Source of the DNA: Vibrio sp. 99-8-1
Lineage (GTDB): Bacteria; Pseudomonadota; Gammaproteobacteria; Enterobacterales; Vibrionaceae
Length of the DNA: 64,000 nt
Direction of reading: 5' to 3'
NCBI RefSeq assembly: GCF_013114595.1
Contig: NZ_VTXE01000013.1
Coordinates: forward strand, 1 to 64,000
Below the pieces are notes generated by a model. It ran no database searches. It was not told the origin of the DNA and saw nothing but the letters and a program-made list of their open reading frames with translations. Made by a program: the position numbers and the translations under genes. Positions 32,917 through 45,358 of the stretch are shown piece after piece (within the stretch, counting starts at the first letter, position 1; the number at the start of each line of letters is the position of its first letter).

Positions 32917-33657
32917 GTGAATTATTCAGTTTCATTAGACTCTCTTAAGGATAAAGTCATATTAGTTACTGGCGCCGGAGCCGGAATTGGAAAACAAGCT
33001 GCGATAAGCTTCGCTCAACACGGTGCAACGGTTATTTTACTCGGCCGCACCGTAAAAAAACTTGAACAAACTTATGACGAAATTGAAGCCGCAGGTTACG
33101 CTCAACCCGCCATCATCCCATTGGATATGAAAGGGGCCACTAAACAAAATTATCTAGATATGGCAGAAACAATAGAGCAGCAATTTGGCCGATTAGATGG
33201 TGTGTTACACAATGCAGGCCTGCTAGGTGTCATCAGTCCATTTGATCAAATTAGTGAAGACAATTTTGACGATATTATGCAAGTCAATGTAAAGGCTCAA
33301 TTTTTAATGACTCAAGCCATACTACCGAGTTTGCGCAAATCAAAAGATGCTCGCATTATCTTTACATCGTCAACCGTAGGTCACAGTGGTAGAGCGTATT
33401 GGGGAACCTACTCTATATCTAAATTCGCCACTGAGGGCATGATGCAAATATTGGCGGATGAGTTATCAGATAGCCATATCAGAGTGAATGCCATCAACCC
33501 CGGTGCCACACGAACAGGAATGCGCGCAAAAGCCTACCCTGCTGAAGACAGTGAAGAGCTAAAAACACCGTTAGATATTATGCCTCTCTACCTTTACTTA
33601 ATGGCTCCAGAAGGCAAAGAAATTCACGGCCAATGTATTGATGCACAACCAAAATAA
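32917..33657 (+). CDS. yciK: YciK-type short-chain dehydrogenase/reductase
   Basis: A 246-residue NAD(P)-dependent oxidoreductase of the classical SDR family. The cofactor motif TGAGAGIGK is at about 19-27, HNAG near 103, and the catalytic YSISK follows an upstream serine in FTSSTVG. The closest named relative is E. coli YciK, whose physiological substrate is unknown. It starts with GTG behind AGGAA and ends before a strong terminator. Confidence 0.9.
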   Translation: MNYSVSLDSLKDKVILVTGAGAGIGKQAAISFAQHGATVILLGRTVKKLEQTYDEIEAAGYAQPAIIPLDMKGATKQNYLDMAETIEQQFGRLDGVLHNAGLLGVISPFDQISEDNFDDIMQVNVKAQFLMTQAILPSLRKSKDARIIFTSSTVGHSGRAYWGTYSISKFATEGMMQILADELSDSHIRVNAINPGATRTGMRAKAYPAEDSEELKTPLDIMPLYLYLMAPEGKEIHGQCIDAQPK

Positions 33658-33680
33658 CATTGCTTTATTCAAGTGATATA

Positions 33681-33719
33681 AAACGGCGCTAATCTGAATC
33701 AGCAGATTAGCGCCGTTTT
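33681..33719. terminator. Bidirectional terminator between yciK and ydjA
   Basis: A perfect 16-bp stem (AAACGGCGCTAATCTG and its complement) with a short loop is flanked by A- and T-rich sequence between convergent genes. Confidence 0.88.
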
Positions 33720-33740
33720 AGTAGAAAGCATTTAAAGAGA

Positions 33741-34289
33741 CTATAAATACTCGACAAACTTACTCAAATCTCTTTCTGGTACTTTTAGTGGTGTGCAGTC
33801 CGCGCTACCCAAATAGAGAAAACCGACGATTTGATCCTCTCCTTCTAGTCCTAACGCTTTATGCACTTCCGGATGAAACATCCAACTACCTGAGCGCCAA
33901 AAACCTTGAAAGCCTTGTGCAACAGCAGCCATCTGCATCGCCTGTGCAGCACAACCTGCAGATAAGTACTGCTCAATCATGGGGACTTTATTATGCTCCG
34001 TCACTTTAGCAATCACAGTGATCACCATAGGAGCTCTAAAGGGTGCTTTCGACAATTTATCAAGCACTGCCGATGAACTATCTTCAGATTGAGCCGCATT
34101 AACCAAAATATCCGCTAATTTCGCTAGCCCCTCTCCTTGGGAAATAACAAATCGCCATGGTGTTAATCCACCATGATCTGGAGCTCTCAGCCCTGCTTTA
34201 ATGATATTTTCTAATGCTACACCTTCAGGCGCAGGCGCTGCTAATCGAGCAATAGAACGACGATTAAGTAACAGATCCAATGCGTCCAT
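33741..34289 (-). CDS. ydjA: YdjA-like nitroreductase-family flavoprotein
   Basis: A 182-residue FMN-dependent oxidoreductase of the minimal nitroreductase family. The segments NRRSIARLAAPAPEG, LRAPDHGGLTPWRF and AVAQGFQGFWRSG align with E. coli YdjA (183 residues). The start at 34289 (MDALDLLLNRR) has AAAGG six bases upstream; an ATG two codons earlier sits directly against that motif and is less likely. The natural substrate is unknown. Confidence 0.88.
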   Translation of the reverse strand: MDALDLLLNRRSIARLAAPAPEGVALENIIKAGLRAPDHGGLTPWRFVISQGEGLAKLADILVNAAQSEDSSSAVLDKLSKAPFRAPMVITVIAKVTEHNKVPMIEQYLSAGCAAQAMQMAAVAQGFQGFWRSGSWMFHPEVHKALGLEGEDQIVGFLYLGSADCTPLKVPERDLSKFVEYL

Positions 34290-34353
34290 GTTCATCCTTT
34301 TACTGGCTAAATGAGAATTACTATCACTTTACCACGTTCTATTCACAATTTCA

Positions 34354-36402
<2,049 letters not shown>

Positions 36403-36539
36403 TCACAATGAGATCAAAAATCAAACAAGCGTTTACATTTATGCAACATTGATCAATCTTGAGTGTATTTTTTTTATTTATCAAGTAGGATAAGTTTCAA
36501 ACGTTTTATCGCGACAAGTTTTATATCTGTGGAGAACAC

Positions 36540-38396
36540 ATGAGAAAAGTTTTTAAATTTATAGGCATGATTTTTAAAGGTATTTGGAAGGTTATTAACT
36601 TTATCCGCTTGGCCATTTTTAATCTGTTTTTCTTTTTTGTCCTCGCGATGATCTATTTTGGTTACCAACAATCCCAAAAACTACCTTCTGCTCCTGCAAT
36701 CCAAGAGGCCAGCGCATTGGTACTGAATCTGTCTGGCCCGATCGTGGAGCAGAGAAGATATATTAATCCAATGGATTCATTAACAGGCTCGCTATTTGGT
36801 CAAGATATGCCAAAAGAATCGGTTCTCTTTGATATTGTCGAGACCATTCGCCATGCAGCAAAAGATGACAACATCTCAGGCTTAGTATTAAGCCTGAGAG
36901 AAATGCCCGAAACGAACTTAACTAAATTGCGTTATATCGCTAAAGCCATTAACCAATTTAAGGCATCCGGGAAACCAGTCTACGCTATTGGCGAGTTTTA
37001 TAGTCAAAGCCAATACTATTTGGCCAGTTATGCTGACAAAATATATCTCTCACCCATTGGTGCAGTGATGCTTAGAGGATACGGCAGCTACCCGCTTTAT
37101 TATAAAACTTTGCTCGAAAAGCTAGACATAAATACACACGTTTTCAGGGTTGGTACGTATAAATCAGCAATTGAGCCATTTATTCGCGACAATATGTCAG
37201 AAGAAGCCAAGCAATCTGCATCCGCGTGGCTATCTCAACTGTGGGGAGCATATGTGTCAGATGTCGCCTCAAACAGGCAGATAAATCATAATGCCATTAA
37301 CCCATCAATGGCAGAGTTTCTTGAGAAACTGCAAGCAACCAATGGTGATTTAGCCAAATTCGCAGTAGATAATGGCTTAGTCGATGCACTCGCTACTCGC
37401 CAACAAATACGTGCTGAACTTGCCGATGCATTTGGTAAGGAAGGAAAAGATAGTTATAAAGCCATTAGCTACTACGACTATCAATTGACCCAAAACAGTA
37501 ATTACGATTCTGATGCCGATGATATTGCAGTAGTGGTTGCTAGCGGAACCATAATTGACGGCAAACAACCAAGAGGGTCTGTTGGTGGTGACACTGTAGC
37601 CGCACTTCTTCGACAAGCGCGCAATGACGATGACATTAAAGCCGTTGTTCTTCGAGTTGATAGCCCCGGTGGAAGTGTGTTTGCCTCCGAAGTCATTCGC
37701 AACGAAGTCGCCGCAATTAAAGCCACCGGAAAACCTATCGTGGTTTCTATGTCTAGCGTCGCAGCTTCTGGAGGATACTGGATTTCCATGAACGCTGATC
37801 GCATTATTGCTCAGCCCACCACCCTAACGGGCTCTATAGGTATATTTAGTGTCATAACAACCTTTGAAAAAAGCCTCAACGAGCTTGGTGTCTATAGTGA
37901 CGGCGTGGGCACGACTCCGTTTTCAGGGGTTGGCATTACAAGAGGAATATCAGAACAAGCAGGCCAAGCTATTCAACTTGGTATTGAAAACGGTTATCAA
38001 CGATTCATATCATTAGTAAGTGACAGCCGAAACCTTGCCATTGAAAAGGTCGATGCCGTTGCACAAGGCAGAGTTTGGACTGGCTTTGATGCGATGAGTG
38101 CGGGCCTAGTTGATCAGATGGGCGATTTTGATGATGCCATTAGCGCTGCAGCAGAATTAGCCAATATGGAAGAGTACAACCTCTACTGGGTGGAAGAGCC
38201 TCTTTCAACCACAGAGCAGTTCCTTCAGGAGTTAACTGATAATATTCGCATTACTACAGGTATAGATATCACTCAGCACTTACCAGAGGCGTTAGTGCCG
38301 TTATCTAAGCAAGTGATTGCAGACAGCGAACTGTTATCCACACTCAATGATCCGAAAGGGTTTTATTCCGTCTGCTTAACCTGCAGTGTGGAGTAA
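36540..38396 (+). CDS. sppA: Signal peptide peptidase SppA (67 kDa type)
   Basis: A 618-residue inner-membrane S49 protease that degrades cleaved signal peptides. An N-terminal membrane helix (about 25-43) anchors a tandem duplication of the S49 fold. The catalytic lysine is in the first half (RVGTYKSAIEPF) and the nucleophilic serine in the second (SVAASGGYWIS), as in E. coli SppA (618 residues). GGAG precedes the ATG. It is followed by ansA as in E. coli. Confidence 0.95.
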   Translation: MRKVFKFIGMIFKGIWKVINFIRLAIFNLFFFFVLAMIYFGYQQSQKLPSAPAIQEASALVLNLSGPIVEQRRYINPMDSLTGSLFGQDMPKESVLFDIVETIRHAAKDDNISGLVLSLREMPETNLTKLRYIAKAINQFKASGKPVYAIGEFYSQSQYYLASYADKIYLSPIGAVMLRGYGSYPLYYKTLLEKLDINTHVFRVGTYKSAIEPFIRDNMSEEAKQSASAWLSQLWGAYVSDVASNRQINHNAINPSMAEFLEKLQATNGDLAKFAVDNGLVDALATRQQIRAELADAFGKEGKDSYKAISYYDYQLTQNSNYDSDADDIAVVVASGTIIDGKQPRGSVGGDTVAALLRQARNDDDIKAVVLRVDSPGGSVFASEVIRNEVAAIKATGKPIVVSMSSVAASGGYWISMNADRIIAQPTTLTGSIGIFSVITTFEKSLNELGVYSDGVGTTPFSGVGITRGISEQAGQAIQLGIENGYQRFISLVSDSRNLAIEKVDAVAQGRVWTGFDAMSAGLVDQMGDFDDAISAAAELANMEEYNLYWVEEPLSTTEQFLQELTDNIRITTGIDITQHLPEALVPLSKQVIADSELLSTLNDPKGFYSVCLTCSVE

Positions 38397-38430
38397 TTAG
38401 GCTTTATACAAATTTTGCTAACTCATCCCT

Positions 38431-38458
38431 AAAATAGCGGCTTAGGTCGCTATTTTTT
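38431..38458 (+). terminator. Terminator between sppA and ansA
   Basis: A 9-bp stem (AAAATAGCG/CGCTATTTT) with an 8-base loop and a T6 tract lies 35 bases after the sppA stop. Confidence 0.75.
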
Positions 38459-38515
38459 ATATCATCAGTTACGTTATAATCCCGCTCTCTTTCCATCTGA
38501 AGATTTTCTATCATC

Positions 38516-39529
38516 ATGATTAAAAAACACATCTATATTGCCTATACTGGTGGCACCATTGGCATGCAAAAATCCAAAAATGGCTACGTTCCTGTAGCAA
38601 ATTATATGGAAAAAGAGCTTGCTTGGATGCCAGAGTTTCATCGTCCAGAAATGCCTGAATACACTATCCATGAATATGAACCATTGATAGATTCATCAGA
38701 TATGTCTCCAGCAGATTGGCAGCAAATTGCTGACGATATCAAAGCGAACTACCATAAATATGATGGCTTTGTGATTTTGCATGGCACTGACACCATGGCC
38801 TATACGGCATCAGCTCTCTCCTTTATGTTAGAGAATTTAGCCAAACCCGTTATTGTAACTGGCTCTCAAATCCCATTAGCGGAAATGCGTTCGGACGGCC
38901 AAGCAAATCTATTAAATGCACTCCACATTGCGGCCAACTACCCAATCAATGAAGTCACTCTCTTCTTTAATAATCAGCTTCTACGCGGAAACCGCAGTAC
39001 AAAATCTCATGCTGATGGCTTTAATGCGTTCACCTCTCCAAATGAACCGCCGCTATTGGAGGCAAGAATTAACATTCAGGTAAATAGCCACGCCGAAGTC
39101 GATAAAAAGCCTCTAGGTGACTTTAAACTGCATGATATTACTCCACAGCCTATTGGTGTGATCACCATGTATCCAGGCATCTCTCATGAGGTAATACGCA
39201 ATACATTGATGCAACCTGTCAATGCCATGATTCTACTGACCTTTGGTGTTGGCAATGCGCCTCAGAATCCAGAGCTATTAGGGCATTTAAAAGAGGCATC
39301 AGAGAGAGGGGTCATCGTGGTAAATCTCACTCAATGTTTAGCTGGAAAAGTGAACATGGGAGGGTACGCTACAGGATGTGCGTTAGCTGAAGCGGGAGTT
39401 ATTAGCGGCTTCGACATGACACCTGAAGCTGCGCTAGCTAAATTGCACTTTTTATTAAGTCAAAATTTAAGCTATGAAGAAGTAAAAGTTGAAATGCAAA
39501 AAGTACTAAGAAACGAAATGAGCCTGTAA
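38516..39529 (+). CDS. ansA: Type I (cytoplasmic) L-asparaginase
   Basis: A 337-residue homotetrameric amidohydrolase converting asparagine to aspartate and ammonia. The two threonine-containing active-site motifs are YTGGTIGM (about 9-16) and ILHGTDTMAYT (about 87-97). There is no signal peptide, in agreement with the cytoplasmic low-affinity enzyme AnsA of E. coli (338 residues). It lies directly behind sppA, a conserved pairing. Confidence 0.95.
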   Translation: MIKKHIYIAYTGGTIGMQKSKNGYVPVANYMEKELAWMPEFHRPEMPEYTIHEYEPLIDSSDMSPADWQQIADDIKANYHKYDGFVILHGTDTMAYTASALSFMLENLAKPVIVTGSQIPLAEMRSDGQANLLNALHIAANYPINEVTLFFNNQLLRGNRSTKSHADGFNAFTSPNEPPLLEARINIQVNSHAEVDKKPLGDFKLHDITPQPIGVITMYPGISHEVIRNTLMQPVNAMILLTFGVGNAPQNPELLGHLKEASERGVIVVNLTQCLAGKVNMGGYATGCALAEAGVISGFDMTPEAALAKLHFLLSQNLSYEEVKVEMQKVLRNEMSL

Positions 39530-39574
39530 GAACCATCTTGTAATGATGTCAGGCGTCTGCATGAAAAGTGATAC

Positions 39575-39596
39575 TGGCCACATAATAATGTGGCCA
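39575..39596. terminator. Hairpin between convergent ansA and yeaC
   Basis: A perfect 9-bp stem (TGGCCACAT/ATGTGGCCA) with an AATA loop sits between two convergent genes. No clear T tract follows on either strand, so this is only a probable terminator. Confidence 0.45.
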
Positions 39597-39608
39597 ACGG
39601 CTGTCATC

Positions 39609-39893
39609 TTACGAATCGTGCAGCTTACTACGAACAATATCGGCTTCTGTTTTAGAGAAGGTTTTTTTTAGTTCAGACTTAGATTTAAAGCTGATTTCAC
39701 CTCCTGCAGCAACCGTCATATGCTCAGGATTCGTATTATGCTTGGATTGATAAAGCATCATTGCTTGCATGCAATTATCTCTTTGTTCTTGAGATAACAG
39801 AGTTCCATCAGGCCATTTGCCTGTTTCAACAGCATATAGTAATCTTTCGTACGCTTCTGGAGTAATGGCATTAACCAGTTGTTCAGTATTCAC
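39609..39893 (-). CDS. yeaC: DUF1315 (YeaC-family) protein
   Basis: A 94-residue soluble protein beginning with GTG. The pattern TPEAYERLLYAVETGKWPDG, then SQEQRDNCMQAMMLYQ, matches E. coli YeaC, which also lies near msrB and gapA. The function is unknown. The conserved neighbourhood yeaC/msrB/gapA/yeaD supports the assignment. Confidence 0.88.
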   Translation of the reverse strand: MNTEQLVNAITPEAYERLLYAVETGKWPDGTLLSQEQRDNCMQAMMLYQSKHNTNPEHMTVAAGGEISFKSKSELKKTFSKTEADIVRSKLHDS

Positions 39894-40008
39894 TTAAAGA
39901 GGTCCTGTTCCTTGGAAATAAATCTTTTGTGACGTTAACGGGCAATAAAACTTAGTCAATACTAACGCGCTGAAATAGCGTATTTGATCACAGGCACAAG
40001 AATAAAAT

Positions 40009-40821
40009 ATGAATATTACCCCCCTTATCATAGTCGTCAGTAGCTCAATACTTTTATCTGGTTGTCTAGAAGGTAGAGTCAATACCAAAGAGTTATGCGC
40101 AAAAACACCAGCCCTTCGTTGCGAACCTTTGAATATGAATGATGGGCAATGTCGGGTGCCTAGAACCGACCTTGTTTGGCACCGAAAAGAAGTTCTTGCT
40201 TCTCCTACTGATGAAAACAAAATTAAAGAGTTTCAATACGTTCATGCATATCAAAAATGTTTGGATCTTGCTGCTCAAATTGAACCCAGCAAAGTCGGCA
40301 ATAAAAAAGAGCAACGATTTACTGCTCTAATGCATACTTACGATGAAAAAAAGCGCATTCTTGAAGAGCTTAAACAGTCCGACTCACCACAAGCCCTCTA
40401 TTTCTTGTGGACTCAAGGTGACAGCCACGCATTAAGACAGTTCCTTAAGTTAGAAAACTCCAGACAGGTACAAACCGCAGAGCTGCAATATGCTCTAGCA
40501 ACCTATTATGTCACCCGAGATAGGGAAAAGAGTATTCGCCTGCTAAATAACGCATTAACATTAAGTGACCCCGATAATTTTAATACTCATATTATTGAAT
40601 CGTTAGCCAGTACAAACCACGCGTTGAAACGAAAAGAGCATGCCTATATTTGGGTTTTGGTCGGAAAAGAGTTTGAATTACCCGTGGCTTCTGAACGCAA
40701 CTTAATGGTGCTCTATCAATTTAGTGATGAGAAAAAAGAGAAGTTGAAAAAAATTGCCGATACCATTGTCGATGCCATCGAGGAAGGCAATTACCGTCAT
40801 TCGCTATTACCCAAGTTTTAA
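40009..40821 (+). CDS. Predicted lipoprotein, DUF2989-like
   Basis: A 270-residue protein with a lipoprotein signal peptide. The lipobox LLSGC puts the acylated cysteine at about residue 19, so the mature protein should be anchored in the outer or inner membrane. The body is helical and contains repeat-like helical pairs (PQALYFLWTQGDSHALRQF and TAELQYALATYYVTRDREKS) resembling Sel1/TPR arrays. It resembles the vibrio DUF2989 family as I remember it; no function is known. It is divergent from yeaC. Confidence 0.72.
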   Translation: MNITPLIIVVSSSILLSGCLEGRVNTKELCAKTPALRCEPLNMNDGQCRVPRTDLVWHRKEVLASPTDENKIKEFQYVHAYQKCLDLAAQIEPSKVGNKKEQRFTALMHTYDEKKRILEELKQSDSPQALYFLWTQGDSHALRQFLKLENSRQVQTAELQYALATYYVTRDREKSIRLLNNALTLSDPDNFNTHIIESLASTNHALKRKEHAYIWVLVGKEFELPVASERNLMVLYQFSDEKKEKLKKIADTIVDAIEEGNYRHSLLPKF

Positions 40822-40838
40822 CAAGTAAACAACTTCAG

Positions 40839-40884
40839 ACACCAGCAAAATTATGTATTATTTATTTTGCTGGTGTAATTTTTA
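40839..40884. terminator. Terminator between the DUF2989-like gene and msrB
   Basis: A 13-bp stem (ACACCAGCAAAAT with ATTTTGCTGGTGT) and a 12-base loop is followed by a T-rich tract between convergent genes. Confidence 0.78.
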
Positions 40885-40934
40885 ACCTATTTTGAAAAAA
40901 AAATACAAAATGACGGTTAGTTAACAACATTCAG

Positions 40935-41330
40935 CTATTCTTTGGAGAAATTTAACGACACAGAATTAACGCAAAAACGTTCTCCTGTCGTTGCTGGGCC
41001 ATCTGGAAATATATGACCCAAGTGACTATCACATTGAGCGCAACGTATCTCTACCCTCTCCATACCATGACTTGAGTCCTTCAAATAACGTATTGCTTTA
41101 TCATTTATCGCTGCATCGAAGCTAGGCCAGCCGCACCCTGAGTCATACTTATTACGTGAGTGAAATAGCGCTGCCTTACAACATGTACATAGATATTCGC
41201 CAGACTCTTTATTGTGTAGCAGCTTTCCAGAAAACGGCGCTTCTGTACCTTGTTGGCGACAAACCAAAAACTCCTCACTAGTCAATTGGTTACGCCAATA
41301 ATCTTCGCTTTTTTTATCATCAATAGCCAT
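40935..41330 (-). CDS. msrB: Peptide-methionine (R)-S-oxide reductase MsrB
   Basis: A 131-residue enzyme repairing R-methionine sulfoxide in proteins. The catalytic cysteine is in [11 protein letters not shown] near the end. Two CxxC pairs (CTCC and CAQC) hold the structural zinc, and GCGWPSF and HLGHIF are family signatures. GGAAG precedes the ATG. It is divergent from gapA, the same arrangement as E. coli. Confidence 0.95.
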   Translation of the reverse strand: MAIDDKKSEDYWRNQLTSEEFLVCRQQGTEAPFSGKLLHNKESGEYLCTCCKAALFHSRNKYDSGCGWPSFDAAINDKAIRYLKDSSHGMERVEIRCAQCDSHLGHIFPDGPATTGERFCVNSVSLNFSKE

Positions 41331-42663
<1,333 letters not shown>

Positions 42664-42694
42664 GCATTAGTTAAAGACTTTCTTTGAAAGAGTG

Positions 42695-42723
42695 AAAAGG
42701 CGGCCATTGTGTCGCCTTTTTTG
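42695..42723 (+). terminator. Rho-independent terminator of gapA
   Basis: A stem of 8 bp (AAAAGGCG/CGCCTTTT) with a 10-base loop is followed by more T residues, about 32 bases after the gapA stop. Confidence 0.8.
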
Positions 42724-42796
42724 TATTTAAATTATGCGACTTGTATAAGCAGATTATTAAGCAAGAAAAGTCATAAAGAGCAAGGAACCAGATACC

Positions 42797-43678
42797 ATGG
42801 AAAATCATCCATCGACTGTCAGCGTGTTGGCTGATTGCGTAACCATTGTAGAAATGGACGATATTAAAGTTGTTCGTGTTTCTCACCCCAAGGCAACGGC
42901 TGATATTTCTCTTCACGGAGGCCATCTTCTGTCATTTAAACCGGCAGGACAAGAAGATGTCATCTGGTTGAGTGAGAAGGCAGAGTTTCACTCAGATAAA
43001 GCCATTCGTGGAGGCATCCCTATCTGTTGGCCTTGGTTTGGCCGAATTGCTGCACCAGCACATGGCTTTGCTCGTACAACTCAATGGCATTTAGTTGAAC
43101 ATAGAGAAAACGATCATGGCGTTATGATCTGTTTAGGGCTAGAAGAAGATGAAAATACATTAGCCGTATGGCCATTTTCATTTCAGGCCAGATTGTATAT
43201 CGATATTTCCGATAAACTAAAAGTCACTCTTGATGTTCGTAACACTGATGATAAGCCATGGCGTTTTTCTGCTGCATTACATAGTTATTTCAACATCGCC
43301 AATATAGCCGACTCTGTCACGACAGGAATGGGGCTAGAGTATCGCGACAGCTTACAAGACGGGAAAATGTGTCAGGGATTACAACAGTTACAGCTGACGG
43401 ATACCGTTGATCGCGTCTATACAAAACCAACTGAAACCATCCAAATTTCTGATCCACAACATGCTCGAAGCATTGTAATAAAGAACCAAGGGCATAACAG
43501 CGCTGTTATATGGAACCCTTGGCAACAAGGTTCACAAGGAATGGCAGATATGGCCGATGACGGCTACCAAACCATGCTTTGCGTGGAGTCTACCTATCAC
43601 GCGACTAGCCTAGAGACAGGCTTAGAGCTGCAGCCGGAACAGAGCTACCAGTTAAGTACTGAAATATCGGTACAGTAA
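42797..43678 (+). CDS. yeaD: D-hexose-6-phosphate mutarotase, YeaD-like
   Basis: A 293-residue aldose-1-epimerase-fold protein predicted to interconvert anomers of glucose-6-phosphate and related sugars. HGGHLLSFKPAG, GGIPICWPWFGRI and HGFARTTQW are characteristic of the family, and the catalytic histidine/glutamate pair lies in HSYFNIANI and near the C-terminus (ESTYHATSLETGLEL). It sits behind gapA as in E. coli but is probably separately terminated. Confidence 0.92.
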   Translation: MENHPSTVSVLADCVTIVEMDDIKVVRVSHPKATADISLHGGHLLSFKPAGQEDVIWLSEKAEFHSDKAIRGGIPICWPWFGRIAAPAHGFARTTQWHLVEHRENDHGVMICLGLEEDENTLAVWPFSFQARLYIDISDKLKVTLDVRNTDDKPWRFSAALHSYFNIANIADSVTTGMGLEYRDSLQDGKMCQGLQQLQLTDTVDRVYTKPTETIQISDPQHARSIVIKNQGHNSAVIWNPWQQGSQGMADMADDGYQTMLCVESTYHATSLETGLELQPEQSYQLSTEISVQ

Positions 43679-43812
43679 AGAGATTAAGCATGAGAGTCAT
43701 AATGGCGTGACTCTCGTGTTGATATCTTTAAACACCTAGCAATAGTGCTCGCATCTCTATTTTACAAGCTTTACAATTCGCGTTTTATCGCTATTTACCA
43801 TTGAGTTTTACT

Positions 43813-44637
43813 ATGTCTTATCAGTGCCCTTTATGTTCAAACATTTTATATCAAGCAGGAAACTGTTTTAAATGCAGTAATAACCATCAGTTTGATATTG
43901 CTAAAGAAGGGTATATCAATCTAATTCCTGCCAATAAAAAACGATCAAAAAATCCTGGCGACAATGTTGAGATGATGCAAGCCAGACGGCGATTTCTTGA
44001 CTCAGGTGCTTATCACCCATTAAGAGAGAAGGTGAGTCAGTTATGCCTTCAATTGCTTGAGGAGCAGCTACTTGAAGAGAGTCCAGCTCGGGTACTGGAT
44101 ATAGGTTGTGGTGAAGGCTATTACACTCACCACCTGCAATCGACGCTAAATAGTACCAAGGTATCAGGTATTGATATTTCTAAAGTCGCTATTCGTTATG
44201 CGGCGAAACGATACCCAAATTGCGCCTTTGCTGTTGCATCGAGCCAAACGCTGCCATTTTCATCTCAGTCTCTCGATTTGGTGCTGCGTATTTATGCACC
44301 TTGTAACAGCGATGAATTATACCGTTGCGTTGATACAGACGGTTACATCGTTACCGTCACACCCGCAGCACGACACTTGTTCCAACTAAGAGAGCTGATC
44401 TATCAAGATGTAAGGTTACATTCAGAGCACGCTGAAGTTCTGACAGGTTTTGCTCTAGAACATGAAGAGAAGCTCAACTACCCACTCTCTCTCTCTGGCT
44501 CAGAGGCTATAGACCTATTGCAAATGACACCTTTTGCTTGGAAAGCGTCAGAACAGCTCAAAGCCTCACTGACTCAAATGCCCCATTTCTCTTGCGAAGC
44601 TGACTTTATGATTCGGATTTACAAAAAATCATCATAA
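43813..44637 (+). CDS. rlmA: 23S rRNA (guanine(745)-N1)-methyltransferase
   Basis: A 274-residue SAM-dependent enzyme that methylates G745 in 23S rRNA. An N-terminal zinc finger is formed by CPLC and CFKCSNNH, followed by FDIAKEGYINLIP and KNPGDNVEMMQARRRFLD, both family hallmarks. SAM motif I is VLDIGCGEGYYT. I use the ATG at 43813 (MSYQCPLC), which begins at the zinc finger; a TTG four codons upstream is less likely. Confidence 0.93.
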   Translation: MSYQCPLCSNILYQAGNCFKCSNNHQFDIAKEGYINLIPANKKRSKNPGDNVEMMQARRRFLDSGAYHPLREKVSQLCLQLLEEQLLEESPARVLDIGCGEGYYTHHLQSTLNSTKVSGIDISKVAIRYAAKRYPNCAFAVASSQTLPFSSQSLDLVLRIYAPCNSDELYRCVDTDGYIVTVTPAARHLFQLRELIYQDVRLHSEHAEVLTGFALEHEEKLNYPLSLSGSEAIDLLQMTPFAWKASEQLKASLTQMPHFSCEADFMIRIYKKSS

Positions 44638-44774
44638 AGCCAAGTGACTCCTGTGTAGTATTGGTCTATTTCTTGCTTAATCTTTCCTCTAAACCCTAAG
44701 CGGCAATTTTTTTCTAAACATTTTGTCACTTAGGCCGATATTTTATCTGTAAGCATAAATCGTTGAGGCAAGAT

Positions 44775-45128
44775 ATGACACCAGTAGGAATGAACACCGC
44801 TTCAACCTTGAGTTCAGCTCAAGCTAATACGGCAAATAAGCAGCCGCAAAATCCAGAAGCACAGCAAGCACCAAAAGCACTGCATGTTGAGCAAAATAAA
44901 GTCACTCTCTCTGAAGAGGGTAAAGCCTTGCTTGCCGCATTATCACAAATAGACGAAGAGGCAAAAAATGCAGAGGGTGAGCCAAACAAAGTCACTTCCT
45001 TTGCTCATGGCGCTCTGGGCTTAGATCGACCAGAAGAGATTGAAAAAGAAGAAGATACTAGTTACTCCGCAGGACAATATGTTAAAGGCGCATTGTCTGT
45101 TGGTGCTATCTTACTTGCTGTACTCTAG
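44775..45128 (+). CDS. Small protein of unknown function with C-terminal hydrophobic segment
   Basis: A 117-residue protein starting at an ATG preceded by GAGG. The first 35 residues are low-complexity, rich in alanine, asparagine and glutamine. An amphipathic helix VTLSEEGKALLAALSQIDEEAK follows, and the last 18 residues (YVKGALSVGAILLAVL) are hydrophobic enough for a membrane helix or a buried tail. I recognise no domain. It lies alone between rlmA and the mutagenesis cassette. Confidence 0.62.
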   Translation: MTPVGMNTASTLSSAQANTANKQPQNPEAQQAPKALHVEQNKVTLSEEGKALLAALSQIDEEAKNAEGEPNKVTSFAHGALGLDRPEEIEKEEDTSYSAGQYVKGALSVGAILLAVL

Positions 45129-45298
45129 CTAGAATAATCTGACTCTATTGAAACTTCATCACTAGTTGCTCTCGCAACTGGCCGCTTCCCCATTGCTTCT
45201 ATTTTCAATTAATCATGCTTAATGGCCAATTCTTGCCGCCTACCTTAGTACTATTTTTTCTACACTAAGATCTGTTGACCTTCTGCGACGATTTGATC

Positions 45299-45342
45299 TT
45301 GATCCTTTATCTCGATCAATTATACTGTATATACGTACAGTA
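45299..45342 (+). promoter_or_regulatory. imuA promoter with overlapping LexA (SOS) box
   Basis: The box TACTGTATATACGTACAGTA (45323-45342) differs from the E. coli LexA consensus TACTGTATATATATACAGTA at two inner positions and keeps CTGT-N8-ACAG perfectly. A TATACT -10 (45321-45326) overlaps it and TTGATC (45299-45304) lies 16 bases upstream as -35. LexA bound here would block the promoter, so the cassette should be induced by DNA damage. Confidence 0.9.
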
Positions 45343-45358
45343 CATTTCCGAGGCGTAC

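Noticed and set aside
43692..43715. Terminator after yeaD
   Set aside because: An 8-bp stem (GAGAGTCA/TGACTCTC) is present but no T tract follows on either strand.
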